A stretch of 64,000 bases of DNA, taken from assembly GCA_003165465.1 (NCBI GenBank), contig PLUM01000083.1, forward strand, positions 20,065-84,064, read 5' to 3'. This DNA comes from Acidobacteriota bacterium. GTDB lineage: Bacteria > Acidobacteriota > Terriglobia > Acidiferrales > UBA7541. Made by a program: the position numbers and the translations under genes. Of this stretch, positions 42,735 through 50,081 are shown piece by piece. Below the pieces are notes generated by a model. It did no database searches. It was given only the letters and a program-made list of their open reading frames with translations, and was not told the DNA's origin. How positions within the stretch are numbered: position 1 is the first letter of the stretch; each line of letters opens with the position of its first letter.

Positions 42735-44258
42735 TTACTTCCCTCCAATGCGAGTTAAGTCTTGTTCCGCCGTATCGAGTTCGGAAATCCTGTGAACGAG
42801 CTGGTTATATTCCGCGTCTGACATTCCTCTTGCGCGGGCCTGCTCGCGGGTTCCAATCTCCTGAATCGTCTTGAACGGCAGATTGCCGCGCAGGCGATCA
42901 ATCGCTTGCTTGGTTGCGAATAGGCCAATCGGCGCGTACTTCCCTCGAATCTCAGGCTCGATTTGCAGCGGGTCTTCCTTCCCGCCAAACGCAGCGGACC
43001 GTTTTGTCAATTCTTCCAGCGCCATCGCGTAAGCCTGCTTCGATGCGCCGGTGATCTGATCCAAGGGACTAGTTACGCCGAAATCCGCCCGGAGCATTTC
43101 CTGTGCTTGCGCGTGTCGAGCCTTAATCTTTCCGTCAGTCTCTTCCGCTTTCTTCAGATTCTCCGCAAGGCGCGTTTGCAGTTGCCAATAATCATCCCGC
43201 GCCAAAGCGCCGCCGCTGTAGTCTCGCGCCAATCGAGTCTGCAAGGCTGGTCCGGCAGAACTGGAATTAACCGCAATGGTGTAGTCGAGCAGTTTCCGGG
43301 GGTCGGAAGCATGGTCCGGGCCTTTTTCGATGTAGTTGCGAACCAGGTCGTACTCTGTGGCGTTCAAGTCAAGATTGCGGCGCTGGTTCTCCAGGTCGGG
43401 CAACGTCAATTGCCCATCGCGGGCGCGGGAAACCATTTCGCTAACCATGCTGTCCCGCACTTGCTTGAATGCCTTGTCTCGGTCCCGGTCATCTTTCTCC
43501 TGCTGCGCGAGTGATTGAGACTGCCAGGCTCTCTGCTCGCTGTCTGCTTGGTCCAGGAAATGTTGCTTGGTTAAAGGGCCTAAAGTTGTGTCGGCCTCAA
43601 TTTTTATTTGTGCTTGAAAGGGATTTTCCCGAATCTGTTTCACAAATCTCGCGCTGGTAATGTCAAGATGGAGACTATTTTCTTCCCTTTGCGCCCGCTC
43701 TGGATCCATCACGCCGTGAGCAACAGCACCGTCGAGATTGCCCTTAATCTGGGACAAGTATCCCGGAAGCTGTTCTTCGGTCCCATCAGCGGCCTGCCCC
43801 GCAAGAGCGTCATTCGATGTTGTAAGCTGCGCACCGTACGCTGCGATTGCTCTTTTATTCTGCTCATCCTGAGCATTAAGAATGTGGTGGTCGGAAAAAC
43901 CTGTAAAAGCACTATTAAAATGTAAACGAACCTGCGGGTCTTTGATGTCTTTGGCGAGTTTATCGTGTACGGCCTGCAATCCCTTCTGTACCGTTTCCGC
44001 GAGTTTGTTGGCCGGAACATTGGGGTCACTGAGCGTGTCCAGGTACAGCTGATTTGCAGCCACCGCGCCTTGTGAAACCTTCGCCATCGCTTGCTCGTTG
44101 CGTCGGAGTTCTGCCGTCTTGTCGAACATTTCCTGCCCGATGTCGGTGAGGGCTACCCCGGCACGCGCAATCGCTTCTCCGGGTGCCATAGCGCCGCCGA
44201 TGGATAGCTCGCCCGGCCTCAACGGTTGATTCTGTACGATCGCTTCGATTCGTGGCAT
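42735..44258 (-). CDS. Long helical phage internal-virion-like protein
   Basis: 507 residues from the ATG at 44258 (MPRIEAIVQNQPLRPGELS), which follows the previous stop by 1 bp; a GTG at 44309 would overlap that gene by 50 bp. The whole protein is predicted helical and rich in Ala/Gln/Asp/Glu: LTDIGQEMFDKTAELRRNEQ, then repeated helices with NPFQAQIKIEADTTL and LTKQHFLDQADSEQRAWQSQ. Such elongated helical proteins are typical of the ejection (internal virion) proteins of podovirus-like phages, usually encoded next to another large one, as here. No enzyme domain is seen. Confidence 0.6.
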   Translation of the reverse strand: MPRIEAIVQNQPLRPGELSIGGAMAPGEAIARAGVALTDIGQEMFDKTAELRRNEQAMAKVSQGAVAANQLYLDTLSDPNVPANKLAETVQKGLQAVHDKLAKDIKDPQVRLHFNSAFTGFSDHHILNAQDEQNKRAIAAYGAQLTTSNDALAGQAADGTEEQLPGYLSQIKGNLDGAVAHGVMDPERAQREENSLHLDITSARFVKQIRENPFQAQIKIEADTTLGPLTKQHFLDQADSEQRAWQSQSLAQQEKDDRDRDKAFKQVRDSMVSEMVSRARDGQLTLPDLENQRRNLDLNATEYDLVRNYIEKGPDHASDPRKLLDYTIAVNSSSAGPALQTRLARDYSGGALARDDYWQLQTRLAENLKKAEETDGKIKARHAQAQEMLRADFGVTSPLDQITGASKQAYAMALEELTKRSAAFGGKEDPLQIEPEIRGKYAPIGLFATKQAIDRLRGNLPFKTIQEIGTREQARARGMSDAEYNQLVHRISELDTAEQDLTRIGGK

Positions 44259-44259
44259 G

Positions 44260-44490
44260 TCAGTTGATACTCCAATCTTCGGGATCAAAAGGGACGGCAT
44301 CCGGGTCACTAGAACTTCCTCGCAAGTTCCGGGTCAGCAACGTAGAACCAGGAGCCTGCGCAGGCTCACCCATGTAGAGCGGCTTCGTAAACTTCTCGCG
44401 TAGCTTGGCCAGGGTCTTCCGGGCTTCTTCGATGGCCATCTTTGCTCTTTTTTCAGGCGACATACGTTTGCCCTCCGTTCTGGTTAGCAT
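44260..44490 (-). CDS. Small unknown protein upstream of the virion-like genes
   Basis: 76 residues from the ATG at 44490 (GGAGG four bases upstream), or 67 residues from 44463 (GGAGGG seven bases upstream); both starts look usable. A basic helix (EKRAKMAIEEARKTLAKLRE) is followed by a Pro/Gly/Ser-rich acidic tail ending DPDAVPFDPEDWSIN. No family recognised. Its stop lies 1 bp from the start of the helical virion-like protein, so it belongs to the same transcript. The size and acidic tail would fit a small virion accessory or chaperone, but that is only a guess. Confidence 0.5.
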   Translation of the reverse strand: MLTRTEGKRMSPEKRAKMAIEEARKTLAKLREKFTKPLYMGEPAQAPGSTLLTRNLRGSSSDPDAVPFDPEDWSIN

Positions 44491-44803
44491 GAAACCTCCA
44501 AGCCTGGAACCTTAAAATTGGGTACCCGATCTGCGCGACTCCGGACGCCCATCGCGTCGGCTCCGTGTTTTGGTGTACGGGGGGTCGGCGAATCGAAAGC
44601 GAAGGCCCTACGATGCCGCTCCATCTCGCAGCAAGGCCCCTGGCAGACGCGCAGACGGCAGCCTCGTGTGATAACTCGGCCTCTTCCGATGATGCGTGCA
44701 CCAATTCGTGCACCAATCGGCTGCACCCTGCCAGCAAGTGCTTATTGCATCGCACGATAGAGCCAGCGACCCCATGCTTGCGCAGCGTGTGTGAGCTATT
44801 CAT
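44453..44803 (-). CDS. Doubtful open frame spanning a spacer
   Basis: A 116-codon frame from an ATG overlapping the stop of the gene at 44796, ending inside the next small gene. Its tiling fits an operon, but the predicted protein has unusual composition (many His/Ser/Cys/Arg) and includes LVHELVHASSE, translated straight from an integrase arm-type repeat. I think the 300-bp stretch is more likely a non-coding spacer holding those repeats. Listed so the gap is accounted for. Confidence 0.2.
   Translation of the reverse strand: MNSSHTLRKHGVAGSIVRCNKHLLAGCSRLVHELVHASSEEAELSHEAAVCASARGLAARWSGIVGPSLSIRRPPVHQNTEPTRWASGVAQIGYPILRFQAWRFHANQNGGQTYVA
44696..44716. repeat. Integrase arm-type repeat pair inside the element
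   Basis: GTGCACCAA twice, 12 bp apart (44696 and 44708), with the same ATTC spacing as the left-end pair. A reversed, imperfect unit (TTTTGGTGTAC) lies near 44570. It is located in the spacer between the small upstream gene and the virion-type block, 5.3 kb from the right end. Confidence 0.5.
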
Positions 44804-45305
44804 CGACTTCCTCGGCCTCAATCGTGCGCATCTGCTGGCCGTCAGCCTCGCCCAGCACCATGACGTTGACGACAATGTGAGACGCAGGCTCGGAGTGCTT
44901 CGCTCCAGGCAATTCCCCGGCCCGTTCAAGAAGTTTGATCGCGCTGTCCGATGCACGCAGTCTGTGTTGCATGTCCACTTGTGACGAAATATCGTCACCC
45001 TTTACCACAAGTCTCATGCTGTCTAATCCTTCCGATATCACGCGCACAACCCTGTCCTGCGTTACACCGTGACGGAGTAGCGTGGTTCTCAAGACTGCCT
45101 GCGCCGTCCTGGTCGCCAATGATTGAGGCTCGCTTCTAGGCACAATGGCACCATCTGTGACGCTCGCCAGGGCGCTGCCTAGCAGATCGGTGACAAGCTT
45201 CCTCCCTTTGGCCCGATACTTGCGCATCCGGATGCACCCCATCTCGCGGTGATGCCGCCTTCTCGCAGCCAATATTCCCTCGTCCACGCATTTCTTCGGA
45301 GGCAT
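44796..45305 (-). CDS. Unknown protein of the element, faintly terminase-small-subunit-like
   Basis: 169 residues. A very basic N-terminal third (ARRRHHREMGCIRMRKYRAK), then helices including AQAVLRTTLLRHGVTQDRVV. The segment LRASDSAIKLLERAGELPGA is a pattern found near the end of some phage small terminase and HTH proteins, where it joins a DNA-binding helix to an oligomerisation region. The C-terminus is acidic (IEAEEVDE). I cannot assign it; the resemblance is weak. It follows the gene at 45313 by 7 bp in the leftward block. Confidence 0.55.
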   Translation of the reverse strand: MPPKKCVDEGILAARRRHHREMGCIRMRKYRAKGRKLVTDLLGSALASVTDGAIVPRSEPQSLATRTAQAVLRTTLLRHGVTQDRVVRVISEGLDSMRLVVKGDDISSQVDMQHRLRASDSAIKLLERAGELPGAKHSEPASHIVVNVMVLGEADGQQMRTIEAEEVDE

Positions 45306-45312
45306 GCTGTCC

Positions 45313-45921
45313 TCACACGTCGAAGGATGTTTCGGCTTCCCGGGGATTGGAAGATTGGGCCGGTGAACCTACCCCCGCGATCCGTAGCATCCGCACGGCG
45401 GACTTGGGGGAGTTTTCCATCTTGGTCAAAGATGCTTCCAGCATGGTTAACCACTGGTCGATGTCCGAGGCTGCCGAAAGTACGCCAGACATTTCCTTTG
45501 TGATCGTGTCACTCCACCTGTCGCCGTATGGGGATTTCCTGACATCGGAGGGGACAAGCCGTGCAATCTTTCTGGGGATTTCTCCGAGTTGAGAGATCGC
45601 AACCGGGTAAAAGGAAAATATCGAGTTGACGAGTTTATCGACGCGCCCCACCAGGCCGTGAGGCACACCGGCGCGAATATGGGGTTGCCAGTCGAATCTA
45701 TAGAGTTTTTGCGCTGCCTTGAAACGGGGAGTTCGTGAAAGCTCTTTGAGCAATTCCAGGGCGGGGAATCCGCGTGCTTGCCAGTCCGCCGTGAGTTGCG
45801 CCTGAACCTCGGCCAGTTCCGGGTTGCTTTCTCTTTCTGCGGCCATCGCTGCTGATTGTGTTTCTATTCGGTTTACCATTCCCGTCAAGGCATTGATCGG
45901 ACCGATTTGTTTCGCGCTCAT
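45313..45921 (-). CDS. Unknown element protein, helical
   Basis: 202 residues with a good ATG at 45921 (GGGAGAACAGG upstream). N-terminal helices with Gln/Glu/Ala (ALTGMVNRIETQSAAMAAER), a middle containing TADWQARGFPALELLKELSR, and a C-terminal helical hairpin (IDQWLTMLEASLTKMENSPK). No membrane segment, no cysteine pairs, no recognised motif. The position, between the small genes at 46 kb and the virion-type block, suggests either a virion assembly accessory or a regulator. Confidence 0.55.
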   Translation of the reverse strand: MSAKQIGPINALTGMVNRIETQSAAMAAERESNPELAEVQAQLTADWQARGFPALELLKELSRTPRFKAAQKLYRFDWQPHIRAGVPHGLVGRVDKLVNSIFSFYPVAISQLGEIPRKIARLVPSDVRKSPYGDRWSDTITKEMSGVLSAASDIDQWLTMLEASLTKMENSPKSAVRMLRIAGVGSPAQSSNPREAETSFDV

Positions 45922-45955
45922 TTTTCCTGTTCTCCCTTTTTGGATTTTATTTCCC

Positions 45956-46141
45956 TTACTTTTTGTAGGCCGCGTCTTCCCGCTTCAGCGATTCGTTCTT
46001 TTCCCGCAGCGATCTTTCGCCCGCAGCTCGCTGACGTGACGCCGCTGCGTCCCGCATTTTCACGCCCGGGTCCGCGATGTTCAGTTTTTCTCCGTCCACG
46101 AGGGCTCGTCCCTTAGAAATTCCACCGCTTAATTGCGTCAT
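45956..46141 (-). CDS. Small basic/acidic helical protein
   Basis: 61 residues from the ATG at 46141, behind AAAGGAG; the frame extends upstream but that part overlaps the gene at 46167 and has no ribosome site. It begins MTQLSGGISKGRALVDGEKL and continues with a highly charged helix (RDAAASRQRAAGERSLREKN). No family recognised. Confidence 0.5.
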   Translation of the reverse strand: MTQLSGGISKGRALVDGEKLNIADPGVKMRDAAASRQRAAGERSLREKNESLKREDAAYKK

Positions 46142-46166
46142 TTTCGATTTCTCCTTTCGATTTTTC

Positions 46167-46484
46167 CTACTGAACCTTGCTACTTCCTGGCTCCCACTTC
46201 TGGAGCCATTCGAGCCAATCCACGCTGACCTTCGGCGGGTGAAGATCCCCACCGTCCCCGATGCCGTAGCACCCGGCACAGTCCGGCCGGCCGCACGGCG
46301 CAAGCCCTTTCCCACGGGCGCGCAGTACCTCTGCCAGTCCTTCGCGGCGCTGGCGCAGCTGGTCAAGCAAGCTGGATGCTAGAGGGTTGCCGGGAGGGAT
46401 TCGATAGCGAACGCGGTCCCAATCGAGGGTGAGGGTGCCCCCGCTCGATTCCAGGCGCGAAATGATCTGTAGTAGGTCGGTCAC
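46167..46484 (-). CDS. TubC-N-like docking domain protein with a cysteine knuckle
   Basis: 105 residues. The first ~55 residues (LLQIISRLESSGGTLTLDWD ... SLLDQLRQRREGLAEVLRAR) have the helix-strand-strand-helix layout of the TubC N-terminal docking domain, which also occurs in replication proteins of mobile elements. Then CGRPDCAGCYG offers a possible metal knuckle, and the end is Trp-rich (VDWLEWLQKWEPG). The ATG overlaps the stop of the ATPase gene upstream by 4 bp, so it probably acts with that ATPase. Confidence 0.65.
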   Translation of the reverse strand: MTDLLQIISRLESSGGTLTLDWDRVRYRIPPGNPLASSLLDQLRQRREGLAEVLRARGKGLAPCGRPDCAGCYGIGDGGDLHPPKVSVDWLEWLQKWEPGSSKVQ

Positions 46485-47638
46485 AGTAACCCCTCTTCTG
46501 GGGAGTTTCCGTTTCTGCCCACGGGGGCAAACACTGTGTTAGATGTTTGGGCAGAAACATTCTGAGGTAAAAAGTACTTGAATGGGTTGCCCCTTTTACC
46601 CTCGCCGATTGAGCACATCGAGCCTTTGGAGCAAAGCTCCCTGATTACCCGCTGGGCCGTACTACGCGATATTTCTGATCCCTCGATCAGGGCTTTTAGA
46701 TCAACGGATTCAGTGTCTGATCCGGGGGCAACGGATAGTAAATGCCGGGCAGCTTCCTCCGATTCAACGTCTGCCGATGTCCCTAGCGCAACGTAGCCCG
46801 CATCCGTCAGCTCGATGGTCATCTCATCCGGCGTTCCATCAAATCTACTTATGGCTTCGATAGTACGCAGTGTCTTGCGGTGTTTGCCTTCCGGCCTGCG
46901 GATCGAAAGCACAATATCCACCGCTCCCGAAAAGGCCGATGATCCCCGGCCAGACTCGCCCACGGCACCGCCTGATTTTCGTTCATGCCGCAAAGCCATA
47001 ACCCCGATCCCTTCACTTACTGCCATCTGTAAGGGCTGCATCGCTTTAAGCGCGTCACCGGAATTGTTTTCGGAATCGCCGGATATGCCGGCAAACTGCC
47101 CGAGTGTGTCGACGACAAGCAGCGATGCTCCAATCTTTTTGCAATGAAGGACGGCTTGCTCTACGACGAAGGACCATTCGAGGCCATATATATCCCGGAA
47201 GTACAGGCAGTGAAAGTCCGCGCAGGTGAGTAACCCGGCCCGCTCCAGCGCCAGACGCCAAGAGCTAGACGGTTGCTCTGTAAGGTAGACAACCGGAGTG
47301 CGCATGGTGGGGTAGCCCATAAAGGGATCACCATGCACCACTGCCCGGCAGAGATATGTCGCCCAGGTAGTCTTCCCGGCAAGCTTGACCTTGCCGCCCA
47401 CCTCCGTAAGGCCGCCCTTGACGACGTAAGGCTTGCAAATGTATTCAGTCTCGATAGGAGTCTCCGCGCCGATCTGTAACGCGGTTTTGAACGGCAAGCT
47501 GCGAAGAGAATCTTTCTGCCCAAACTTCTTACACAAGGGGTTGGGTTGGGCAGAAACAAAATCCTTTTCGGAGTGTGGGTCATAGGCCGTCCGCAGACTG
47601 CCATCATCCAGCATGTCTATGACTTTTGCGCCCCTCAT
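46481..47638 (-). CDS. RecA/RepA-like ATPase with C-terminal winged helix
   Basis: 385 residues. A RecA-type ATPase core: a slightly irregular Walker A (GGKVKLAGKTTWATYL, about residues 75-90), Walker B as ASLLVVDTLGQFAG, and a later LRHERKSGGAVGESGRGSSA loop, a common set in plasmid RepA-like helicase loaders and phage/satellite primase-helicases. The C-terminal ~90 residues form a winged helix (LKALIEGSEISRSTAQRVIRELCSKG). It overlaps the zinc-finger gene before it and the TubC-like gene after it by 4 bp each, so the three form one translational unit, likely for element replication. Confidence 0.8.
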   Translation of the reverse strand: MRGAKVIDMLDDGSLRTAYDPHSEKDFVSAQPNPLCKKFGQKDSLRSLPFKTALQIGAETPIETEYICKPYVVKGGLTEVGGKVKLAGKTTWATYLCRAVVHGDPFMGYPTMRTPVVYLTEQPSSSWRLALERAGLLTCADFHCLYFRDIYGLEWSFVVEQAVLHCKKIGASLLVVDTLGQFAGISGDSENNSGDALKAMQPLQMAVSEGIGVMALRHERKSGGAVGESGRGSSAFSGAVDIVLSIRRPEGKHRKTLRTIEAISRFDGTPDEMTIELTDAGYVALGTSADVESEEAARHLLSVAPGSDTESVDLKALIEGSEISRSTAQRVIRELCSKGSMCSIGEGKRGNPFKYFLPQNVSAQTSNTVFAPVGRNGNSPEEGLL

Positions 47639-48069
47639 TCGTTCTCCTCAATCATTGCGATTTGAACAATCTCCTGGCACTCAACGGCGCGGGCAAGACC
47701 TTCAGCGATCGCGGCATCCAGGTTTTTAGCGGAAGTTCGAATGATTACGGGCACCATCACGGCGCGTTCGGTCGGCGTTAGACGAGGCCAAAGATCGTCC
47801 AGCACCTTTCGCACGGATTTAAGTTCGGGACTTGCTGGTTTCCGTGGCGCGTCATGCTCAAATAGATCAGCCATACGCAAACCAACGGCAGCGCAAATGC
47901 TTTCGACGGTGCAACCGGACCAGCATCGGACCAACGTCCTGCCAGCCTCGCCCCGGGTGAGGGAGAGCGAAGTCGCGCTCTTGCCGCCATGAACCGGACA
48001 TTTCCCGCGCCACCGTTCCGGCCCGGCTGATCGTGCATGAAGGCGTTCGGCGATTTGATCGGCTCTCAT
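47635..48069 (-). CDS. Primase-type (CHC2-like) zinc-finger protein without TOPRIM domain
   Basis: 144 residues. The first half is a primase zinc finger: RWRGKCPVHGGKSATSLSLT ... LVRCWSGCTVESICAAVGL (Cys/His/Cys/Cys set), as in DnaG and phage primases. The catalytic TOPRIM or PriCT part is missing; the second half is a short helical region (KSVRKVLDDLWPRLTPTERA). It overlaps the ATPase gene by 4 bp. Together they look like a primase-helicase split into two polypeptides, with the priming activity perhaps borrowed from elsewhere. Confidence 0.8.
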   Translation of the reverse strand: MRADQIAERLHARSAGPERWRGKCPVHGGKSATSLSLTRGEAGRTLVRCWSGCTVESICAAVGLRMADLFEHDAPRKPASPELKSVRKVLDDLWPRLTPTERAVMVPVIIRTSAKNLDAAIAEGLARAVECQEIVQIAMIEENE

Positions 48070-48072
48070 TGT

Positions 48073-48267
48073 TTACGCGCTGCGCTCCACGCGAGCCGGA
48101 ACTTCGCTGTCATTAATCAGTTTCACAATGAAGGATTCGCGCAGGCGTACTGAACTGCCCAGCTTGATGTAAGGCCATTCGCGTTTCAGGATTTTCATTC
48201 TGACCGTAGCGACCTTGTATCCGGTGCGCTCTGCGGCCTCGTCAACCTTCAAAAGTCGTTCTGCCAT
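48073..48267 (-). CDS. Excisionase/AlpA-like helix-turn-helix protein
   Basis: 64 residues from the ATG at 48267 behind GGAGGG; an in-frame upstream ATG at 48306 is less likely. It begins MAERLLKVDEAAERTGYKVA and goes on TVRMKILKREWPYIKLGSSV, then RLRESFIVKLI, a MerR/excisionase-type winged helix-turn-helix. Such proteins direct excision by the integrase or activate it. It is the first gene of the leftward block and is divergent from the rightward zinc-finger/integrase pair. Confidence 0.8.
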   Translation of the reverse strand: MAERLLKVDEAAERTGYKVATVRMKILKREWPYIKLGSSVRLRESFIVKLINDSEVPARVERSA

Positions 48268-48313
48268 TTTCACGCCCTCCAGTTTCTTTCTATTTATTAC
48301 TGCCACTTGCGAA

Positions 48314-48341
48314 TTGTCGTTGACAGGCCGCAGCTTGTCGT
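48314..48341. promoter_or_regulatory. Direct repeats in the divergent control region
   Basis: TTGTCGT occurs at 48314-48320 and again at 48335-48341, 21 bp apart, i.e. on the same DNA face. A TTGACA box lies between (48320-48325). The 89-bp spacer separates the leftward excisionase block from the rightward zinc-finger/integrase pair, so a regulator bound here could switch both. Confidence 0.4.
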
Positions 48342-48356
48342 GCTAAAAACGTAACC

Positions 48357-48968
48357 ATGAGTAAGTCATTGGCGCGTAGGTTACAGCGCAAACCTCGACA
48401 AGAGCCGCACTACTCCGGCGAATCGGCTGGTACTTTGCTTGCAGATTTGCTGAATACGATTCCGAAAAATGATCGCTACAGCGTGGAAGGTTCACAGGAG
48501 GAGTGGAAGCGAATTACAGTGAAGGATCAAATCGCAGATCGCAAAATCATTCGCCGATTGGTTCAAATCCTACAGGAAGAGGGTGCCGGACTGGATGCAT
48601 TTTTCAGTCGGGTTTGTTTCGTGCCTAGACCATCCGTAAGAACGCGCGAGATCGGCCAACGCCACAGGTTATGGGACTGGAAGGTTACCGCAAATGGCAG
48701 GCAGTTGCGCCCTGCCGTTCGCCACGCCATCCTATGTGCGCTTGATCTCGCCAATACCGGCCTCATTCATCGCCTGCGTAGATGCCGCCAATGCTCGTCA
48801 TGGTTCTACGCCAAGATTAAAAAACACTTCCACTGTTCCAACGCATGTCGTGATCGGCATTTCCGCACTACACCGGAAGGCAAAGAGAAGCGCCGACGTT
48901 ATATGCAAACGTACCGAAAGCAACCATCGCACAAAGCCATAAGAAAAACTAAGGAGGAAAAACGATGA
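48357..48968 (+). CDS. CGNR-like zinc-finger protein preceding the integrase
   Basis: 203 residues. The C-terminal third has RRCRQCSSWFYAKIKKHFHC followed by SNACRDRHFRTTPEGKEKRR, the four-cysteine treble-clef of CGNR-type zinc fingers, with a strongly basic tail. The N-terminal part is helical without a recognised domain. The gene ends overlapping the start of the integrase gene by 4 bp, so the two are translated together. A DNA-binding partner controlling integration is plausible by position only. Confidence 0.7.
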   Translation: MSKSLARRLQRKPRQEPHYSGESAGTLLADLLNTIPKNDRYSVEGSQEEWKRITVKDQIADRKIIRRLVQILQEEGAGLDAFFSRVCFVPRPSVRTREIGQRHRLWDWKVTANGRQLRPAVRHAILCALDLANTGLIHRLRRCRQCSSWFYAKIKKHFHCSNACRDRHFRTTPEGKEKRRRYMQTYRKQPSHKAIRKTKEEKR

Positions 48969-50035
48969 TCTACCAACGAGGAAAAGCGAAAACGTACTGG
49001 TTGCGGTTTCGATTCGCGGGCCGGTTCGTCCACGAGTCAACCCACACGGCAAGCAAAACGATTGCCCGTGATGCTGAGAGGCAACGGAGGCGTGAGCTAG
49101 AGCTTTCTATCAATGGGCTAAAGGAGCGGCGCTCACTGCCCCCCACCTTGGAACGGGCAGCCGCAGCATGGCAGCAATCCCACGCCCACGAAGTACGGCC
49201 CAACACGCAGCGCATGGCCCGCTTCGCGCTCAATCGGGTTTTACCGGCATTTGGCTCGCGTCTGCTGTGTGACATCGACGCCGATGCTATCAGGGAATAC
49301 CAGAAGAAACGGCTTGCCGAGGGTGCTCAGGGGAGAACCATCAATATCGAGATCGGGGTGTTGCGGCAAGTCCTGAAGGCCAATGAGTGCTGGCAGCCAC
49401 TCGACGGAAAAGTAAAAACGCTCTACGAACGCAAGGATGTGGGCCGGGCGCTCACGCCAGAGGAAGAATACCGGCTGTTAGAAGCTGCTCACAAATCAGA
49501 CTCGGCCTGCTATACCGCCGTCGTTCTGGCACTCAATACCGGCATGAGGAAGAATGAAATTCGGACGTTGCGATGGGACCAGATAGAATTCGCGCAGCGC
49601 ACGCTCACAGTAGGCCACTCCAAAACGGCAGCGGGAACGGGCCGCCTGATTCCCCTGAACGCCACGGCCTTTGATGCCTTGGCACGATGGGCAGGCAGGT
49701 TCCCCGAGGCGAAGTCTGAGCAGCCCGTTTTCCCACTCGGATGGAGAACTGCGTGGCGTCATGCGCTCAAGCTTGCTGGCGTCCGCTGCCGGTTCCACGA
49801 TTTGCGCCATACCTGCATTACCAAACTTGCCGAAGGCCAGGCCGGCGAGCAAACCATGATGGCGATTGCCGGACACGTTTCCCGCCGAATGCTCGAACAC
49901 TATTCGCACATTCGCATGGACGCCAAGCGTACGGCCCTAGACAGCCTGACACCAGTTTTCCAGGTGGGTGTGCACCAAAACGTGCACCAAATCTCTGCCA
50001 GCGAAGCAGAGGCAGAATCTAAGTTATTGAATTGA
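48965..50035 (+). CDS. Tyrosine integrase of the tRNA-Thr element
   Basis: 356 residues. N-terminal arm-binding region (QRGKAKTYWLRFRFAGRFVH), SAM-like core-binding domain (about 65-150), and a catalytic domain with Arg195 (TGMRKNEIRTL), Lys220 (HSKTAAGTGR), His278/Arg281 (FHDLRHTCIT), His304 (AGHVSRRML) and Tyr313 (LEHYSH). It is complete. The gene's 3' end encodes VHQNVHQ directly from an arm-type DNA repeat, and the stop is 1 bp from the attachment core. It should integrate the element at the tRNA-Thr 3' end. It is preceded by a coupled zinc-finger gene. Confidence 0.95.
   Translation: MIYQRGKAKTYWLRFRFAGRFVHESTHTASKTIARDAERQRRRELELSINGLKERRSLPPTLERAAAAWQQSHAHEVRPNTQRMARFALNRVLPAFGSRLLCDIDADAIREYQKKRLAEGAQGRTINIEIGVLRQVLKANECWQPLDGKVKTLYERKDVGRALTPEEEYRLLEAAHKSDSACYTAVVLALNTGMRKNEIRTLRWDQIEFAQRTLTVGHSKTAAGTGRLIPLNATAFDALARWAGRFPEAKSEQPVFPLGWRTAWRHALKLAGVRCRFHDLRHTCITKLAEGQAGEQTMMAIAGHVSRRMLEHYSHIRMDAKRTALDSLTPVFQVGVHQNVHQISASEAEAESKLLN
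49970..49990. repeat. Integrase arm-type repeat pair near the right end
   Basis: GTGCACCAA at 49970 and 49982 (12-bp spacing), located inside the last codons of the integrase gene and about 50 bp from the attachment core. Confidence 0.55.
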
Positions 50036-50036
50036 T

Positions 50037-50081
50037 TGGAGCCGAGGCCCGGACTTGAACCGGGGACCTGTCGATTACGAA
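50037..50081. other. Right attachment site within tRNA-Thr
   Basis: Copy of 36686-36730, spanning the tRNA from anticodon loop to the encoded CCA. The element therefore leaves the tRNA complete on this side and a 45-bp fragment on the other. Confidence 0.92.

Larger units (their letters stand above)
36686..50081. mobile_element. 13.4-kb integrative element at tRNA-Thr(CGU), satellite- or prophage-like
   Basis: Bounded by a perfect 45-bp direct repeat (36686-36730 and 50037-50081). The right copy is the 3' end of an intact tRNA-Thr, and the integrase gene stops 1 bp before it. Inside, one leftward block runs from an excisionase-like gene at 48.3 kb to 36.9 kb, and a short rightward pair (zinc-finger protein, integrase) faces the tRNA. 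Functions visible are integration/excision, a replication-type set (zinc finger, RecA-like ATPase), two large virion-type proteins, and small regulators. I see no capsid, portal, tail, large terminase or lysis gene. It could be a phage satellite, a shrunken prophage or another integrative element. Confidence 0.85.

Noticed and set aside
44796-45305. Phage small terminase
   Set aside because: Only a short helical segment resembles that family; no large terminase is present, so I leave it as unknown.
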